Shown: piece after piece, positions 1 through 10,300 of the stretch
Layout of the letters: every line of letters begins with the position of its first letter
Numbering within the stretch: position 1 is the first letter of the stretch
Source: Streptomyces kurssanovii
Lineage (GTDB): Bacteria > Actinomycetota > Actinomycetes > Streptomycetales > Streptomycetaceae
Assembly (NCBI RefSeq): GCF_014649695.1
Contig: NZ_BMTN01000006.1
Coordinates: 124,001-188,000, forward strand
Direction of reading: 5' to 3'
DNA length: 64,000 bases
The notes under the pieces: generated by a model
What the model was told of the DNA's origin: nothing
The model's database searches: none
The model's input: the letters and a program-made list of their open reading frames with translations, nothing else
Position numbers and translations under genes: made by a program

Positions 1-3000
1 CCGGGCATCACCGGGTCGCGGTGGAAGTGGCAGGAGAAGTACCAGTCGTCAGGGCGGATCGTGCGGTGGCCGCGCAGATAGCCTCGGCCGTGATCGCCGC
101 CGCCCGGCAGGACGTCGACCCACTCGACGAGGTCGAGGTGGCCGCCCGCCAGCCGCGGGCCGCCGCGGGCCGGCTCACCGGCGCGGTACGCCGGCAGCTC
201 GACCCGGCGTATCCCCGCCGGACGGTCGGGCTGCCTGTCCAGCCAGGGCAGTACGTGCTTGCCCTTGTCGAGACCGACCTGGTTCTCCAGCGCCTTGGCG
301 TTGAAGTAGCCGAAGAGGGACTCACCGGTGTAGAAGACCTCGCCGTCGGCGGAGAGTTCATAGCGGTAGTTCTGCAGGACGGAGCCGGGCATCCGGTCGC
401 TCGACAGCAGTGTGGAGCGGTGCTGAACGGTCTTGCCCCGCAGGTCGATGTCCTTCACGAGGGTGGCGCGCCCGTCGAGGTTGCGGATGCTGAACTGCTC
501 GTCGGGTTCGTGGAGGGTGGCTCCCAGGTAGTAGCCGAGCAGGATGGCGGCCTGCAGACTCGACTCCATGTACACACAGTTGGGCATGTGAGGGTGCCCG
601 TTGTGGCTGTAGTACCAGGCGTCGTCCGGTGAGTCGTACTCGGTGACCATGACCGCGCCGCGCTTGAGGACACCCCGGGTGCCCTCGAGCTCCATCACCC
701 GGTCGACGAAGAGGAAGTCCCCGTTGGGGATGTACGGGGCCCTGCTGTCCGCGTAGATCTCGAACTCCGGCCCCATGGCGGTGGCCAGGTCGCCCTTGGC
801 GGCGTGCGCCATGTGGAACTCGCTGAGCATCGCGGGCTCCCCCGTGGCCGGGCTCAGCCGGCCGAGGAAGTGCGGCACCTTGCCGCCGGCCTCCGGCCGG
901 AACGGGGCGCCGGGCTTCTCCACCAGGCGGATACCGAGACCGCTGACGCTGATCGACGGTTTGCCGTCGCGCAGCACGACCACGTCCGCCGTGATCGCGG
1001 GCCGTGGCAGCAGGGTGAGTCCGGTGATGTCGATGCGGTACTCGATGCGCTCGGTGTCCGGGGTGATCTGTCCGCGGACCTTGACCTCCGTCTGCAGACC
1101 GGGGACGGGCTGGAAGCGGGCGTCGGGGAACGACAGGTGCAGGCCGAGGGAGAGGGCGTACACCTCCAGCAGCTGGACGGCGCCCTCCGCGACGAGCGAG
1201 CCAGCGAGCACCGGGTCGTCCGGGAAGTGGCTCGTGAAGTACCAGCCGTCCGGGACGAGCCGCTTCACCGCCTCGATGCGCCCGAGGCCCGCCGGGCCGC
1301 CCGAGCGGTCGAGGAGAGTGACCTCGTCGGCCATGCGGAGGCGTTCCGTGGGCAGCCTCAGCGAGGTGTTGCAGCCCGGGGGCTGGCGGTGCCCCGGGCC
1401 GAACACCTCCGCGATCCGGCCGTCTGCGAGCAGCGCCAGGTCCGCGGAGGTGAGCGACGTGCGCTCGGTGCGGGCCAGCGGCTTGAACGAGCTCGCACCG
1501 GAGAACGCGCCGTCGCCCTTGGGCGCAACGGCCTTGCCCTGGATGATGCCGAGGGAGCTGTCGAGCTCCTCGTCGGTGAAGAACCCGGCGCAGGCGTTGT
1601 TGAGTTTGAGGATCAGCTCGCCGTCGGCGTAGCAGTCGTAGTGGAAGAAGAAGAGCAGCGTGTCGCCCTGGCGCACGAACTGGTCGATCCAGATGTCGTA
1701 GCGCAGGGTCTGCCCGACGCGGGGCAGATCACCGACGAAGCTGAGGCTGCTGTCCAGGAGGCGGTAGACGCGGTCCCCGCGGTTGGTGAAGTCGGCGCCC
1801 AGATAACTGATCAGGAGCAGGTCGCACTGGCCGGCCTCGATGGTGACGGCCGGCGGGACCTGCCCGTCGACGGCGTACCAGGCGTCCACCGGGATGTCGT
1901 ACTCGGTACGGATGAACGAGGGCTTGAACTCGCCCGGTTCGGCGTCCAGCGCCGTGACGCGGGTGGCGAAGTGGTACGGCGGCGCGGGGAGCCGGACCCG
2001 GCGGCGGTAGCCGTCGATCTCCGCGAAGCGGGGGCCGAAGACGTTGCCGATCTTGCCGGTCGCGAACTCGAGGAGATCGTGCTCGTCCCACACGACCCCT
2101 TCGGGCTTCGGCGGGCGGGGCGCCGCGGGCGGGGCGAGTGCCGCGGGCGCCGCGGCGCGGCCGCCGCCGGACGAGAGCAGCGCGACGAGTTCCTCGCGCA
2201 GCTCGTGCTGGGCCTTGAGGACCTCACGGTGCGCCTCCAGCATGTCGCTGCGCAGTCCCCGCACGAGAACGGCGGTGGTCCCGTCGGCCGTCGCCGCCCG
2301 GTTCGGCGCGGGCTGGGCGGGCGGTACCGGCAGCGGCGCTCCGAAGATCGCCGGGCCGGGCGGCTCGCCCGCCTCCGCCCGCGTCTCGGCGGGTCCGGAC
2401 GGCAGCACGACGGCTCCCGCCGGGATCATCGTGATGGGCTCCCGTTCCAGCACCAGGGCCGGCGCCTTCGGCTGCGCGGAGGGGCGGTTCGGCATTGCGG
2501 TGTCCCATTCCGTCGGGGTGTCTGAGCCCCTGGCGTGCGCCGGGGCAGGGATGAGGGGGCCACCGGCCCCCGGTACGGGCGCCGGTGGAGCACCGGAAGC
2601 GACGACGTCGCCGTGGCACGTCCTCGCAGGCGCCGCGGCGGGCTCGGCGGACACGTTCGGCGCGGACGCGCCGGCCAAGGGATCAGATGCGGCGGCACTC
2701 GCCCCCGCCGGCACCGGCGGCCCGCCCGCACGCGGCAGGTGCGGTACGGGTGGCTCGGCCGGCACGTTCTGCCCGGACGCGACGGCCAGAGGAGCAAGCG
2801 CCCCGGTCGGCACGAGCGGCGTGGCAACACCCGCACCGGCCGGCCCGGTCCGCCTGGTCGACACAGGGGGCACACTCGCCGCCGTAGGCACAGGCGGCAC
2901 GGCCGCACCCGCCACCGCCGCCACGTTCTGCCCGGACGTGACGTCCGAGGGAGCAAGCGCCCCGGACGGCACGAGCGGTGTGGCAACACCCGAACCGGCC

Positions 3001-6000
3001 GGCCCGGTCGGCACAGGCGGCACAGGCGGCACGGCCGCACCCGGCACCGCCGCCGGCAGGTGCGGTACGAGGGGTGCCGCCGCCCGCGTCACCAGGCGCG
3101 GGACCGGGGCGCCGCCCGTCGGGAAGCTGCGCACGCCCACCGACCTGCGGGGCCTGCCGGCCGGGGCGAAGGCGCCGAGGTCGACGGGGATGCCGTGGCC
3201 CGCGAGGCGCGCGGCGAGACGCGCGACGTCGCTCGCTCCGCGCGCCCCTCGGCGGTCGACGGAGACCGCGAGATGCGGCGTGCCGGCCAGGGTCTCCTGG
3301 ATCCAGCGCGCGCAGGTGCTGCTCGGGCCGACCTCGATGAAGCAGCGGTAACCGTCGTCGTACGCGCGCCGCACCAGCCGGGGGAAGTCCACCGTCTCGC
3401 GCAGTGTCACCGCGATGTTCCCCGCAACGGCGTCCGTGTCGAAGTCCGTCACGGGCGCGTAGTGGCGGCTGCTGTAGAGGACCAGGTCCCCGACGTCGCC
3501 CGTCGGATAGCGGTTGAGGTCCGCCAGGTCGGTCAGGACACCGTCCACCACGGGGCAGTGCATCACATGGTTGGCGGGGGATCGGGCGCTGCGGCAGTCG
3601 AGTGCGGCGATGAGCTCCTGGCACTGCCCCGGGTCGCCGGCGATCACCGACTCCTGGGGCGTGTTGACGTGCGTGAGGTACACCCGGTCGTAGCGCGTGA
3701 CGGCCGCCCGTACCTTCTCGGCCGGAGCGAGTACCACATGCGTCGCCCAGATGTCCGCGTCCGGCACGTCGTCACCGAGGCCCCACAGCGCGCGCACGGT
3801 GCGCTTGGGCCCGCGCAGCATGTCGTCGAAGAGCGGCGAGGCGCTGATCTTCTCGTCCCCGCGCGCGCTCTTGATCCAGCCGCCCGTCGCGAACAGCATG
3901 CTGCTCTCGCCGAGGCTGTAGCCGAAGGCCCCGTGCACCTCGATGCCCAGCACTTCCCGCACGAGGTCCGTCGACAGCAGGGCGTAGCTGGTGCCGGCCG
4001 CCAGCATCAGCGGGATGTCCTCGACCAGTTCGCCCTCCCGCCGCATCAGCTCGCGGCGGTCCAGCGGGCCGCGCGCCCGGGGGTAGAGGGCGGCACTGCG
4101 CAGCAGTTCGGCGGGGAGTTCCGCCTGGGCCTCGAAGCGGGGCAGCAGCCCGGGGAACGCGCGGAACAGCGAACGGCCCAGCCCGAGGTACGAGTTGAAG
4201 GCGCCAGGGAAGACCAGGGCGACCTTCGCGCCGGGGCCCACCGGCCGCGCGGTGAAGAAGCTTCCCGACGGTGAGGACCACTCGCCGCGCGACCGCCACA
4301 CGCCGGGCAGGTCCTTGAGCGCCTGGTCGATCTGCCGGACGAGGCCCGCCGTGTCGTCGGCGACGAGTACCGCCTTGAGCGCGGCCGGCCTGTCCGGGAA
4401 CACCTCGGCGTGGACGTCCCCGTCGAGCGCCGACCGCACCTCCGCCAGCCGCCGGAGCAGGCCGTCGAAGTCGTCGGCGCCGACCGGCACCACCAGTCCC
4501 CCACCGGACCGCGACCAGTCGGTCGCGGCGAGTTCGCCGCGCACGGTGGCGCCCGTGAGCACCAGGTGCGCGTGGCTGCCGGCCGTGCCGGTGACGCTGA
4601 CGGAAGCGGCACGCCGCTCGTCGCGTCGGGTCCGCAGCCAGGGGCGGGAGTCGCCGGCGAGGAAGAAGGCGGAGCCGTCGAGCCGTTCGGCGCCGATCCC
4701 GGCCGGCGCCACCGGGAAGTAGGCGTGGTGGAGGCAGAGCGCCGCACGGATCACGCCGGCGAGCCCGGAGGCACAGCCGGTGTCACCGACGGCGCCCCGT
4801 ACCCCGGTCAGGGCGGTCCGCAGCTCTCCGCCCGCCCGAGCACCGGTCCACACCCGCGCCAGCCCCTCGACCTCCGCGGCGCCCGCGCGCCCGGCCTCGA
4901 CCAGCTCCACGTCCCGCGGGGTCAGCCCGGCGGCCGCGAGGGCGTCCTCCGCGGCACGTTCGACCAGCTCGGGGCGCACGGTGGGCGTGACGTCCGGCGC
5001 GTGGTGCACGGTGAGGGACCGCACCGTGGCGTACACGGTGCGTCCCTCGGTCACGGCGTCGGAGCGGGTGACGACGACGGCGCCGGCGCCCTCCCCGAGG
5101 ACGCGGATCCCGTCACGCACGGCGCCGGGTTCGAGCAGTTCGCGGGCGAGCGTGCTCTCCGGGCCCGCGGCGAGATCGACCGCGCCGACGAGCACGGCCT
5201 CGACGGTGGGGTCGAGCAGCAGCAGCCGGGCCACGTCGAGGGCTTCGACGCCGACCGCGCTGTCGGAGGAGAGCGTGAAGGAGGGGCCGGTGAAGTTCCA
5301 CAGGGAGGCGACCCGGCTGGCCATGATGTTGCCGATGTAGCTGAGGACCTCGTTGGGTTCGATGGAGTCGTGGATGCCGTCGCGCGCGGCCCGGGTGAGT
5401 TCCGCCAGCTGCCGCGGCGAGGGCTCGACGCCCGCCGCCGCGCACCATTCGGTCAGCCGGCGGCCCAGCTCGTAGCGTGCGCCGTGTCCGTGCGCGCTGG
5501 GCTCCATCTCCATGCCGATGACGACACCCACGCGGCGTGGGCCGCCGGCGGCGGCGCCCGGACGGGGGCGTTCGTATCCGGCGTCGCGCAGTGCCTCCTC
5601 CGCGACACGCATCATCAGCAGCTGCTGCTGGTTGAAGTGGTCGAGGTCCTTCGGCGGTATCCGGTAGGACGTGGTGTCGACCTCGAAGTCCTCGATGTAC
5701 GCCCCGCGCGGGGCCGACGGGCCGGCGAGCCCTGCCTGGTCCAGGGGGCCGCCCGGCACGGTCTCGAAGCCGCGCCAGCGCTGCTCCGGCAGGTCGCGTA
5801 CGGCGTCGTGCCCTTCGTAGCCGGCCCGTTCGAAGTCGTCGAGCGTGGTGAAGGAGCCGAAGTGGGCGCCCATGCCGATCACGGCCAGCGGCGGCACCTC
5901 GGCACCGGGTCCGGCACCGGGTCCCGCTTCGGCCTCGGCCGGTGTTCCGTCCGGCGCCGACAGGACCACATGCGCGTTGGTGCCGCCGAAGCCGAACGCC

Positions 6001-7310
6001 GAGACACCGGCCCGCCGGGGCGAGCCCGGAGCCGGCTCGGGCCACGGCACCGCCTCGCGCACCACACGGTCGGCGACCGTTCCGGGAAGCGGGCGGTCGA
6101 CGCCGATGGTCGGCGGGATCACGCCGTGCGACAGGGACAGGACGACCTTGAGGAGGCTGGACATGCCCGCGACGGTCAGCAGGTGACCGACGTTGGCCTT
6201 GACGGACCCGAGGAGCGGGCCACGTCCGAAGAAGTCCTCGACGCCGCCGAGTTCCGTGCCGTCCCCGATCGGTGTGCCGGTGGCATGGCATTCCAGGTAC
6301 TGGACGGCGGAAGGATCGACGCCGGCCTCGCCGTAGGCCAGTTCGTACGCCGCGAGCTGCCCGGTCACGTTCGGTACCAGCATGTGTTTGCCGGGCCCGT
6401 CGTTGGTGAGGGCGAGCGCGTCGATGACGGCGTGGACGCGGTCGCCGTCGCGCCTGGCGTCGGCCAGCCGCTTCACGGCGATCATCGCCGCGCCCTGGCC
6501 GGTGACGATGCCGCGGGAGCGTTCGTCGAAGGGCTGGCTGAAGCCGTCCTGCGGGTAGGCCCGCAGGTCGGAGAAGGACAGATGGATGACGGTCGGGTCG
6601 GGTGCGCACACACCGCCCGCCAGCATGAGATCGGCACGCCCGGTCTCCAGATGCGCGCACGCCAGCTTCAGCGCGTACAGCGCGGACGAGCAGGCCGCGT
6701 CGAGGGTGAATCTGGGCCCCTCCAGGCCCAGGGCCGCGGCCACCACCCTGGCGGGCATGCCGCCCGCCCAGAGGTTGTGCGCGGCGGCCGCGGGGTGGGA
6801 GCCGGGACCTGGCCCGGCCACGGCGTCCGGCGGTACGCGCAGAGCGGCGTCCGCCAGTCCGTGGGCCACCGCGGAGTCCCACAGGTCACCGGTGAACCGG
6901 CCGGAGGCCGGGGTGGGGAACGGATAGTTCCCGAACACCACCCCGGTCCTCCGCCGGCTCGGACCGCCCGCGGTAGGGGGATGTCCCGCGTCGGCCAGTG
7001 CGTCCCCGGCCACCCGGAGCGCCCAGTGGAACGAGCGGTCCAGGCCGGCCAGGTAGTCGGACGGGAGAAGGTATCCGTTCGGTTCGAAGGCCGTGCTCTC
7101 GTCGTACTCGCCGAGGAAGCCTCCCCGGGTGCAGTAGATGCGGTGCCTGTCCTCCGGGTCGGTCTCCCGGGCCTGCGGGGAGTGCCCGAAGATCCGGTCG
7201 TTCCCGTCGGTGCGTGAGTCCACGCCGCCGATCAGGTTGCGCCAGTAGTCGTCGGGTGTCCCCGCCCCCGGGAAAAGGCAGGCCAGGCCGACGATCGCGT
7301 ACTTGCCCAT
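1..7310 (-). CDS. PfaC-like polyunsaturated fatty acid/polyketide synthase subunit, KS-CLF-AT-DH-DH (3' end cut by window edge)
   Basis: An open frame starts at an ATG at 7310 (MGKYAIVGLACLFPG) and runs off the left edge, giving at least 2436 residues. Domains in order: ketosynthase about 1-445 with active Cys207 (DAACSSALY); a second ketosynthase fold about 470-915 in which Ser684 replaces the cysteine (SSDSAVG), so it is a chain-length factor; acyltransferase about 1027-1330 with nucleophile Ser1132 (GYSLGES); a Pro/Ala/Gly/Thr-rich linker about 1335-1740; then FabA-like hot-dog dehydratase folds from about 1740 onward (DGWYFTSHFPDDPV near 2023, DDWYFSCHFHRDPVMPG at the edge). Classical bacterial PfaC is KS-CLF-DH-DH with the acyltransferase on a separate PfaB; here the AT sits inside. 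It should extend the chain and dehydrate/isomerise 3-hydroxyacyl intermediates together with the PfaA-like protein 62 nt upstream. Confidence 0.9.
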   Translation of the reverse strand, partial: MGKYAIVGLACLFPGAGTPDDYWRNLIGGVDSRTDGNDRIFGHSPQARETDPEDRHRIYCTRGGFLGEYDESTAFEPNGYLLPSDYLAGLDRSFHWALRVAGDALADAGHPPTAGGPSRRRTGVVFGNYPFPTPASGRFTGDLWDSAVAHGLADAALRVPPDAVAGPGPGSHPAAAAHNLWAGGMPARVVAAALGLEGPRFTLDAACSSALYALKLACAHLETGRADLMLAGGVCAPDPTVIHLSFSDLRAYPQDGFSQPFDERSRGIVTGQGAAMIAVKRLADARRDGDRVHAVIDALALTNDGPGKHMLVPNVTGQLAAYELAYGEAGVDPSAVQYLECHATGTPIGDGTELGGVEDFFGRGPLLGSVKANVGHLLTVAGMSSLLKVVLSLSHGVIPPTIGVDRPLPGTVADRVVREAVPWPEPAPGSPRRAGVSAFGFGGTNAHVVLSAPDGTPAEAEAGPGAGPGAEVPPLAVIGMGAHFGSFTTLDDFERAGYEGHDAVRDLPEQRWRGFETVPGGPLDQAGLAGPSAPRGAYIEDFEVDTTSYRIPPKDLDHFNQQQLLMMRVAEEALRDAGYERPRPGAAAGGPRRVGVVIGMEMEPSAHGHGARYELGRRLTEWCAAAGVEPSPRQLAELTRAARDGIHDSIEPNEVLSYIGNIMASRVASLWNFTGPSFTLSSDSAVGVEALDVARLLLLDPTVEAVLVGAVDLAAGPESTLARELLEPGAVRDGIRVLGEGAGAVVVTRSDAVTEGRTVYATVRSLTVHHAPDVTPTVRPELVERAAEDALAAAGLTPRDVELVEAGRAGAAEVEGLARVWTGARAGGELRTALTGVRGAVGDTGCASGLAGVIRAALCLHHAYFPVAPAGIGAERLDGSAFFLAGDSRPWLRTRRDERRAASVSVTGTAGSHAHLVLTGATVRGELAATDWSRSGGGLVVPVGADDFDGLLRRLAEVRSALDGDVHAEVFPDRPAALKAVLVADDTAGLVRQIDQALKDLPGVWRSRGEWSSPSGSFFTARPVGPGAKVALVFPGAFNSYLGLGRSLFRAFPGLLPRFEAQAELPAELLRSAALYPRARGPLDRRELMRREGELVEDIPLMLAAGTSYALLSTDLVREVLGIEVHGAFGYSLGESSMLFATGGWIKSARGDEKISASPLFDDMLRGPKRTVRALWGLGDDVPDADIWATHVVLAPAEKVRAAVTRYDRVYLTHVNTPQESVIAGDPGQCQELIAALDCRSARSPANHVMHCPVVDGVLTDLADLNRYPTGDVGDLVLYSSRHYAPVTDFDTDAVAGNIAVTLRETVDFPRLVRRAYDDGYRCFIEVGPSSTCARWIQETLAGTPHLAVSVDRRGARGASDVARLAARLAGHGIPVDLGAFAPAGRPRRSVGVRSFPTGGAPVPRLVTRAAAPLVPHLPAAVPGAAVPPVPPVPTGPAGSGVATPLVPSGALAPSDVTSGQNVAAVAGAAVPPVPTAASVPPVSTRRTGPAGAGVATPLVPTGALAPLAVASGQNVPAEPPVPHLPRAGGPPVPAGASAAASDPLAGASAPNVSAEPAAAPARTCHGDVVASGAPPAPVPGAGGPLIPAPAHARGSDTPTEWDTAMPNRPSAQPKAPALVLEREPITMIPAGAVVLPSGPAETRAEAGEPPGPAIFGAPLPVPPAQPAPNRAATADGTTAVLVRGLRSDMLEAHREVLKAQHELREELVALLSSGGGRAAAPAALAPPAAPRPPKPEGVVWDEHDLLEFATGKIGNVFGPRFAEIDGYRRRVRLPAPPYHFATRVTALDAEPGEFKPSFIRTEYDIPVDAWYAVDGQVPPAVTIEAGQCDLLLISYLGADFTNRGDRVYRLLDSSLSFVGDLPRVGQTLRYDIWIDQFVRQGDTLLFFFHYDCYADGELILKLNNACAGFFTDEELDSSLGIIQGKAVAPKGDGAFSGASSFKPLARTERTSLTSADLALLADGRIAEVFGPGHRQPPGCNTSLRLPTERLRMADEVTLLDRSGGPAGLGRIEAVKRLVPDGWYFTSHFPDDPVLAGSLVAEGAVQLLEVYALSLGLHLSFPDARFQPVPGLQTEVKVRGQITPDTERIEYRIDITGLTLLPRPAITADVVVLRDGKPSISVSGLGIRLVEKPGAPFRPEAGGKVPHFLGRLSPATGEPAMLSEFHMAHAAKGDLATAMGPEFEIYADSRAPYIPNGDFLFVDRVMELEGTRGVLKRGAVMVTEYDSPDDAWYYSHNGHPHMPNCVYMESSLQAAILLGYYLGATLHEPDEQFSIRNLDGRATLVKDIDLRGKTVQHRSTLLSSDRMPGSVLQNYRYELSADGEVFYTGESLFGYFNAKALENQVGLDKGKHVLPWLDRQPDRPAGIRRVELPAYRAGEPARGGPRLAGGHLDLVEWVDVLPGGGDHGRGYLRGHRTIRPDDWYFSCHFHRDPVMP

Positions 7311-7372
7311 GGTTGGGTCAGCCTCCGAGTTGTCCGAATGTCCGCTCGGGAAAGTGGTCGGCGATCGGGCCG

Positions 7373-10300
7373 TCAGACCGTCACGGTCGCCGCGCCGGTC
7401 CGTTCGGCCGGCCCGAACTTCCCCTCGAGCTGCGGGTCCTCGACGACCGACACCCCCTCCATGACCTGGAGGACACGGCCCTCGCGATCGAGCGCGGTGA
7501 CGGAGCAGGTGATGCCGGCCGGTCCCGCCACGATGTTCTCCACGGCGATCAGGAACTCCTGGTCCGTGGGGAGCTCGGCGAAGTAGCGGGCGCGGGCGAT
7601 CTCCATCGGCAGGCAGGCCCGGTTGCGGAACCGCCGGACCCAGACCAGCGCGGCCTGGAGCATCAGATCGGCGAGCACCGGGCTGTGGAACCGCCCGTGG
7701 TACGCGCCGTGCGCCGGACGCGTGTCGCCGAGCCGTGCGCCGATCAGCAACAGCCGCTCGTCGGCCGCGAGGATGCCGCGGATGCCCCGCAGCGTGGGCC
7801 CGTGGAAGAGCGTCCCGTCGCGGTACAGGTGGGCCGCGTCGGTCCGGTCCGCCTCACGGGCGGCGCGGACGAGGTCCGGCCGGTCCGCAGGACGGCCGGC
7901 GGCCGGGTCCGTGCCGAGGACGCCGCCGTACGCGGGCCTGCTGCGCCCGGCGTCGTCCACGGCGGAGGCCAGCACGTCGACCGAACCGGGGGCGGTGGCG
8001 TGGCCGGGCTCCATGAACAGCCGCAGCCGGCCCGCGCCTCGGGCCTGTCCGTCGTTGCCGGCGTCGGCGCCGTTGCCGCTGCCGTCGCCGTCCAGGACGA
8101 CGCCCTTGAAGACCCGGAATCCGCTCACCTCGGTGACCGGCTTCCCAGTCGCCGTCTCGGTGGTGTTGACCAGCGCGCCCAGGGCGGCAGTGGCGGGCAG
8201 TACCCGCCTGCCGCCGATCGCGTGGTCGGCGAGGACCGTCTCCGCCGCGATGTCCGCGAGTGTGCGGTCCACGAGCAGCGAGGCCGGGGCCGCACCGTCG
8301 GCCGCCGCTGCGGACAACGGCTTCAGCGGTCCGGCGACGATGACGGTGTCATGACCGCGAGCCGCGGTGAACTGCTCGGCGAAGATCCCCGCGCCGGTCG
8401 CCACCGGAACGAGCTCCACACCGCGCGAGGCGAACATCCGGCGCAGATCGTCGGTGACCATGCCGCCGTCCCACGCACCCCAGTTGACGGAGGTGACGCG
8501 TGCCGAGGGCAGTTCGTGCTTGAGCCGCACCGCGAGCCGGTTGAGCGCTTCGTTGGCGACGGCGTAGTCCGACTGGCCACGGTTGCCGAAGAACCCGGCG
8601 ACCGAGGAGAAGAAGACCAGGTGACGCAGGGCCGCCGTGCCGCGCAGCGCGTCCAGCACATTGCCCAGACCCACGACCTTCGTCCCGAGGACCTTGGCGA
8701 TCTCGTCCTGTGTCTTGTCCGCGATCAGCCGGTCGGCGAGCACTCCCGCACCGTGCACGACACCTGTGACACGTGCGGCGTAGGGCGCGAGCGCGCGGGT
8801 CACGGCCTCCGCGTCGGTGATGTCGACGGTGACGTACTCGACGGTGGCGCCGGTCGCGCGGAGCCTGGCCAGGTTGGCCTGGATCTCCCGGCTGCCGGTC
8901 ACCTCCCGGTAGACCGCCTCGACCCCGCGAGGTGTCGGCTTCTCCCCCGTGGCGGCGATGCGCTTGGCGATGGTGCCCTTGAGGGCCGCGCCCTCCAGAC
9001 CCAGCGCCCAGCCGGGATCGGCGGACACCTCACTGCGGCCCAGGAGCAGCAGACCCGCCGGGCGTGCCGTGACCAGCGCCTGCAGACAGTCGGCGGTGAT
9101 GCCGCGGGCCCCGCCCGTCACCACGAGCAGGTCCCGCGTGCTGATCTCGGGTACGGGCGTCACATGCATGGCCGGCGCCTCTGCCGACGGGACGACGGTG
9201 CGCCGTCCGTCCGCGTCGTGCGCCACGTCCGCGATGCCGGTCGCCAGATCCTGGATCTCGCCCAGGAAGCGGGCGGCGACGGTCGGGGCGTCCATGCCCG
9301 GCGCGAAGTCGACCGTACGGGCGAAGATCTCCGGCGTCTCGATCGCCAGCGTCCTCACCAGGCCGCTCACCCCGCCGAGCAGGGCCGATCCGGTGCCGCC
9401 GCCGCGGTAGCCGCTCGCACCGTCCAACTGCGTCACCGCGACGAAGGCCGCCCTGCCGCCGGCCGCGGCAGCGGCCTTCAGCGCGGGCTGCGTCTGCTTC
9501 GCCACCAGGACGGTGTGCCCCAGCCGCCGGGCCGCGTCGGACCAGTTCTGCCCGGCCGCCGCCGCCATCTGCACCACGAGGTCGAGACGCCCGGCCGTGA
9601 CGACACGGGCGAGCTCCTCGGCCTCCCACGTGCGCAGCGACCGCACGGAGTCCGCCTCGACGGAGGTCGCGATACCGTCCGGCAGCCCGACGACCTCGAC
9701 CCGCCAGCCGTCCACACGCAGTGCGGCCACGAGGGGCTGCGTCAGGGTCGAGCCGTCGTCCATGACGAGCGCCGTCCGCTGCTCGGCGTAGGCACCGACA
9801 ACGGTGGAGGGAACGGGCAGTTCACGTATGCCGGCGAAGGTACGGCCGACCCCGTCCGCAGCCGGGTACGTCACGACGAGCGGAGCATCCACGTCGGGGC
9901 CGGAGGCGACCGGAGCGGACACGGCGGGAGACGCGGACGACGCCAGGAAACCAGCGACATCACCGAGCGTACGCAACTCACCCAAACGCTCAGGATCCAC
10001 ATCACCCGACACCGGGAACCGATCCTGCAACGCACCCATGATCTGAACCCGCTTGATCGAATCGATCCCCAGATCCGCCTCAAGATCCATACCCGGCTCC
10101 AACATCTCCGCCGGATAACCCGTCTTCTCCGCCACCACCTCCACCAACGCACCCAACACCGCACCATCAACAGCAGACGCAGCAGGCGCAAGTACGGGAG
10201 CCGGAGCCGGAACAGGCTCGGGAACGGGAACGGGAGCGGCCTCAACAACCACAGCCGGAGACGCGGACGACGCCAGGAAACCAGCGACATCACCGAGCGT

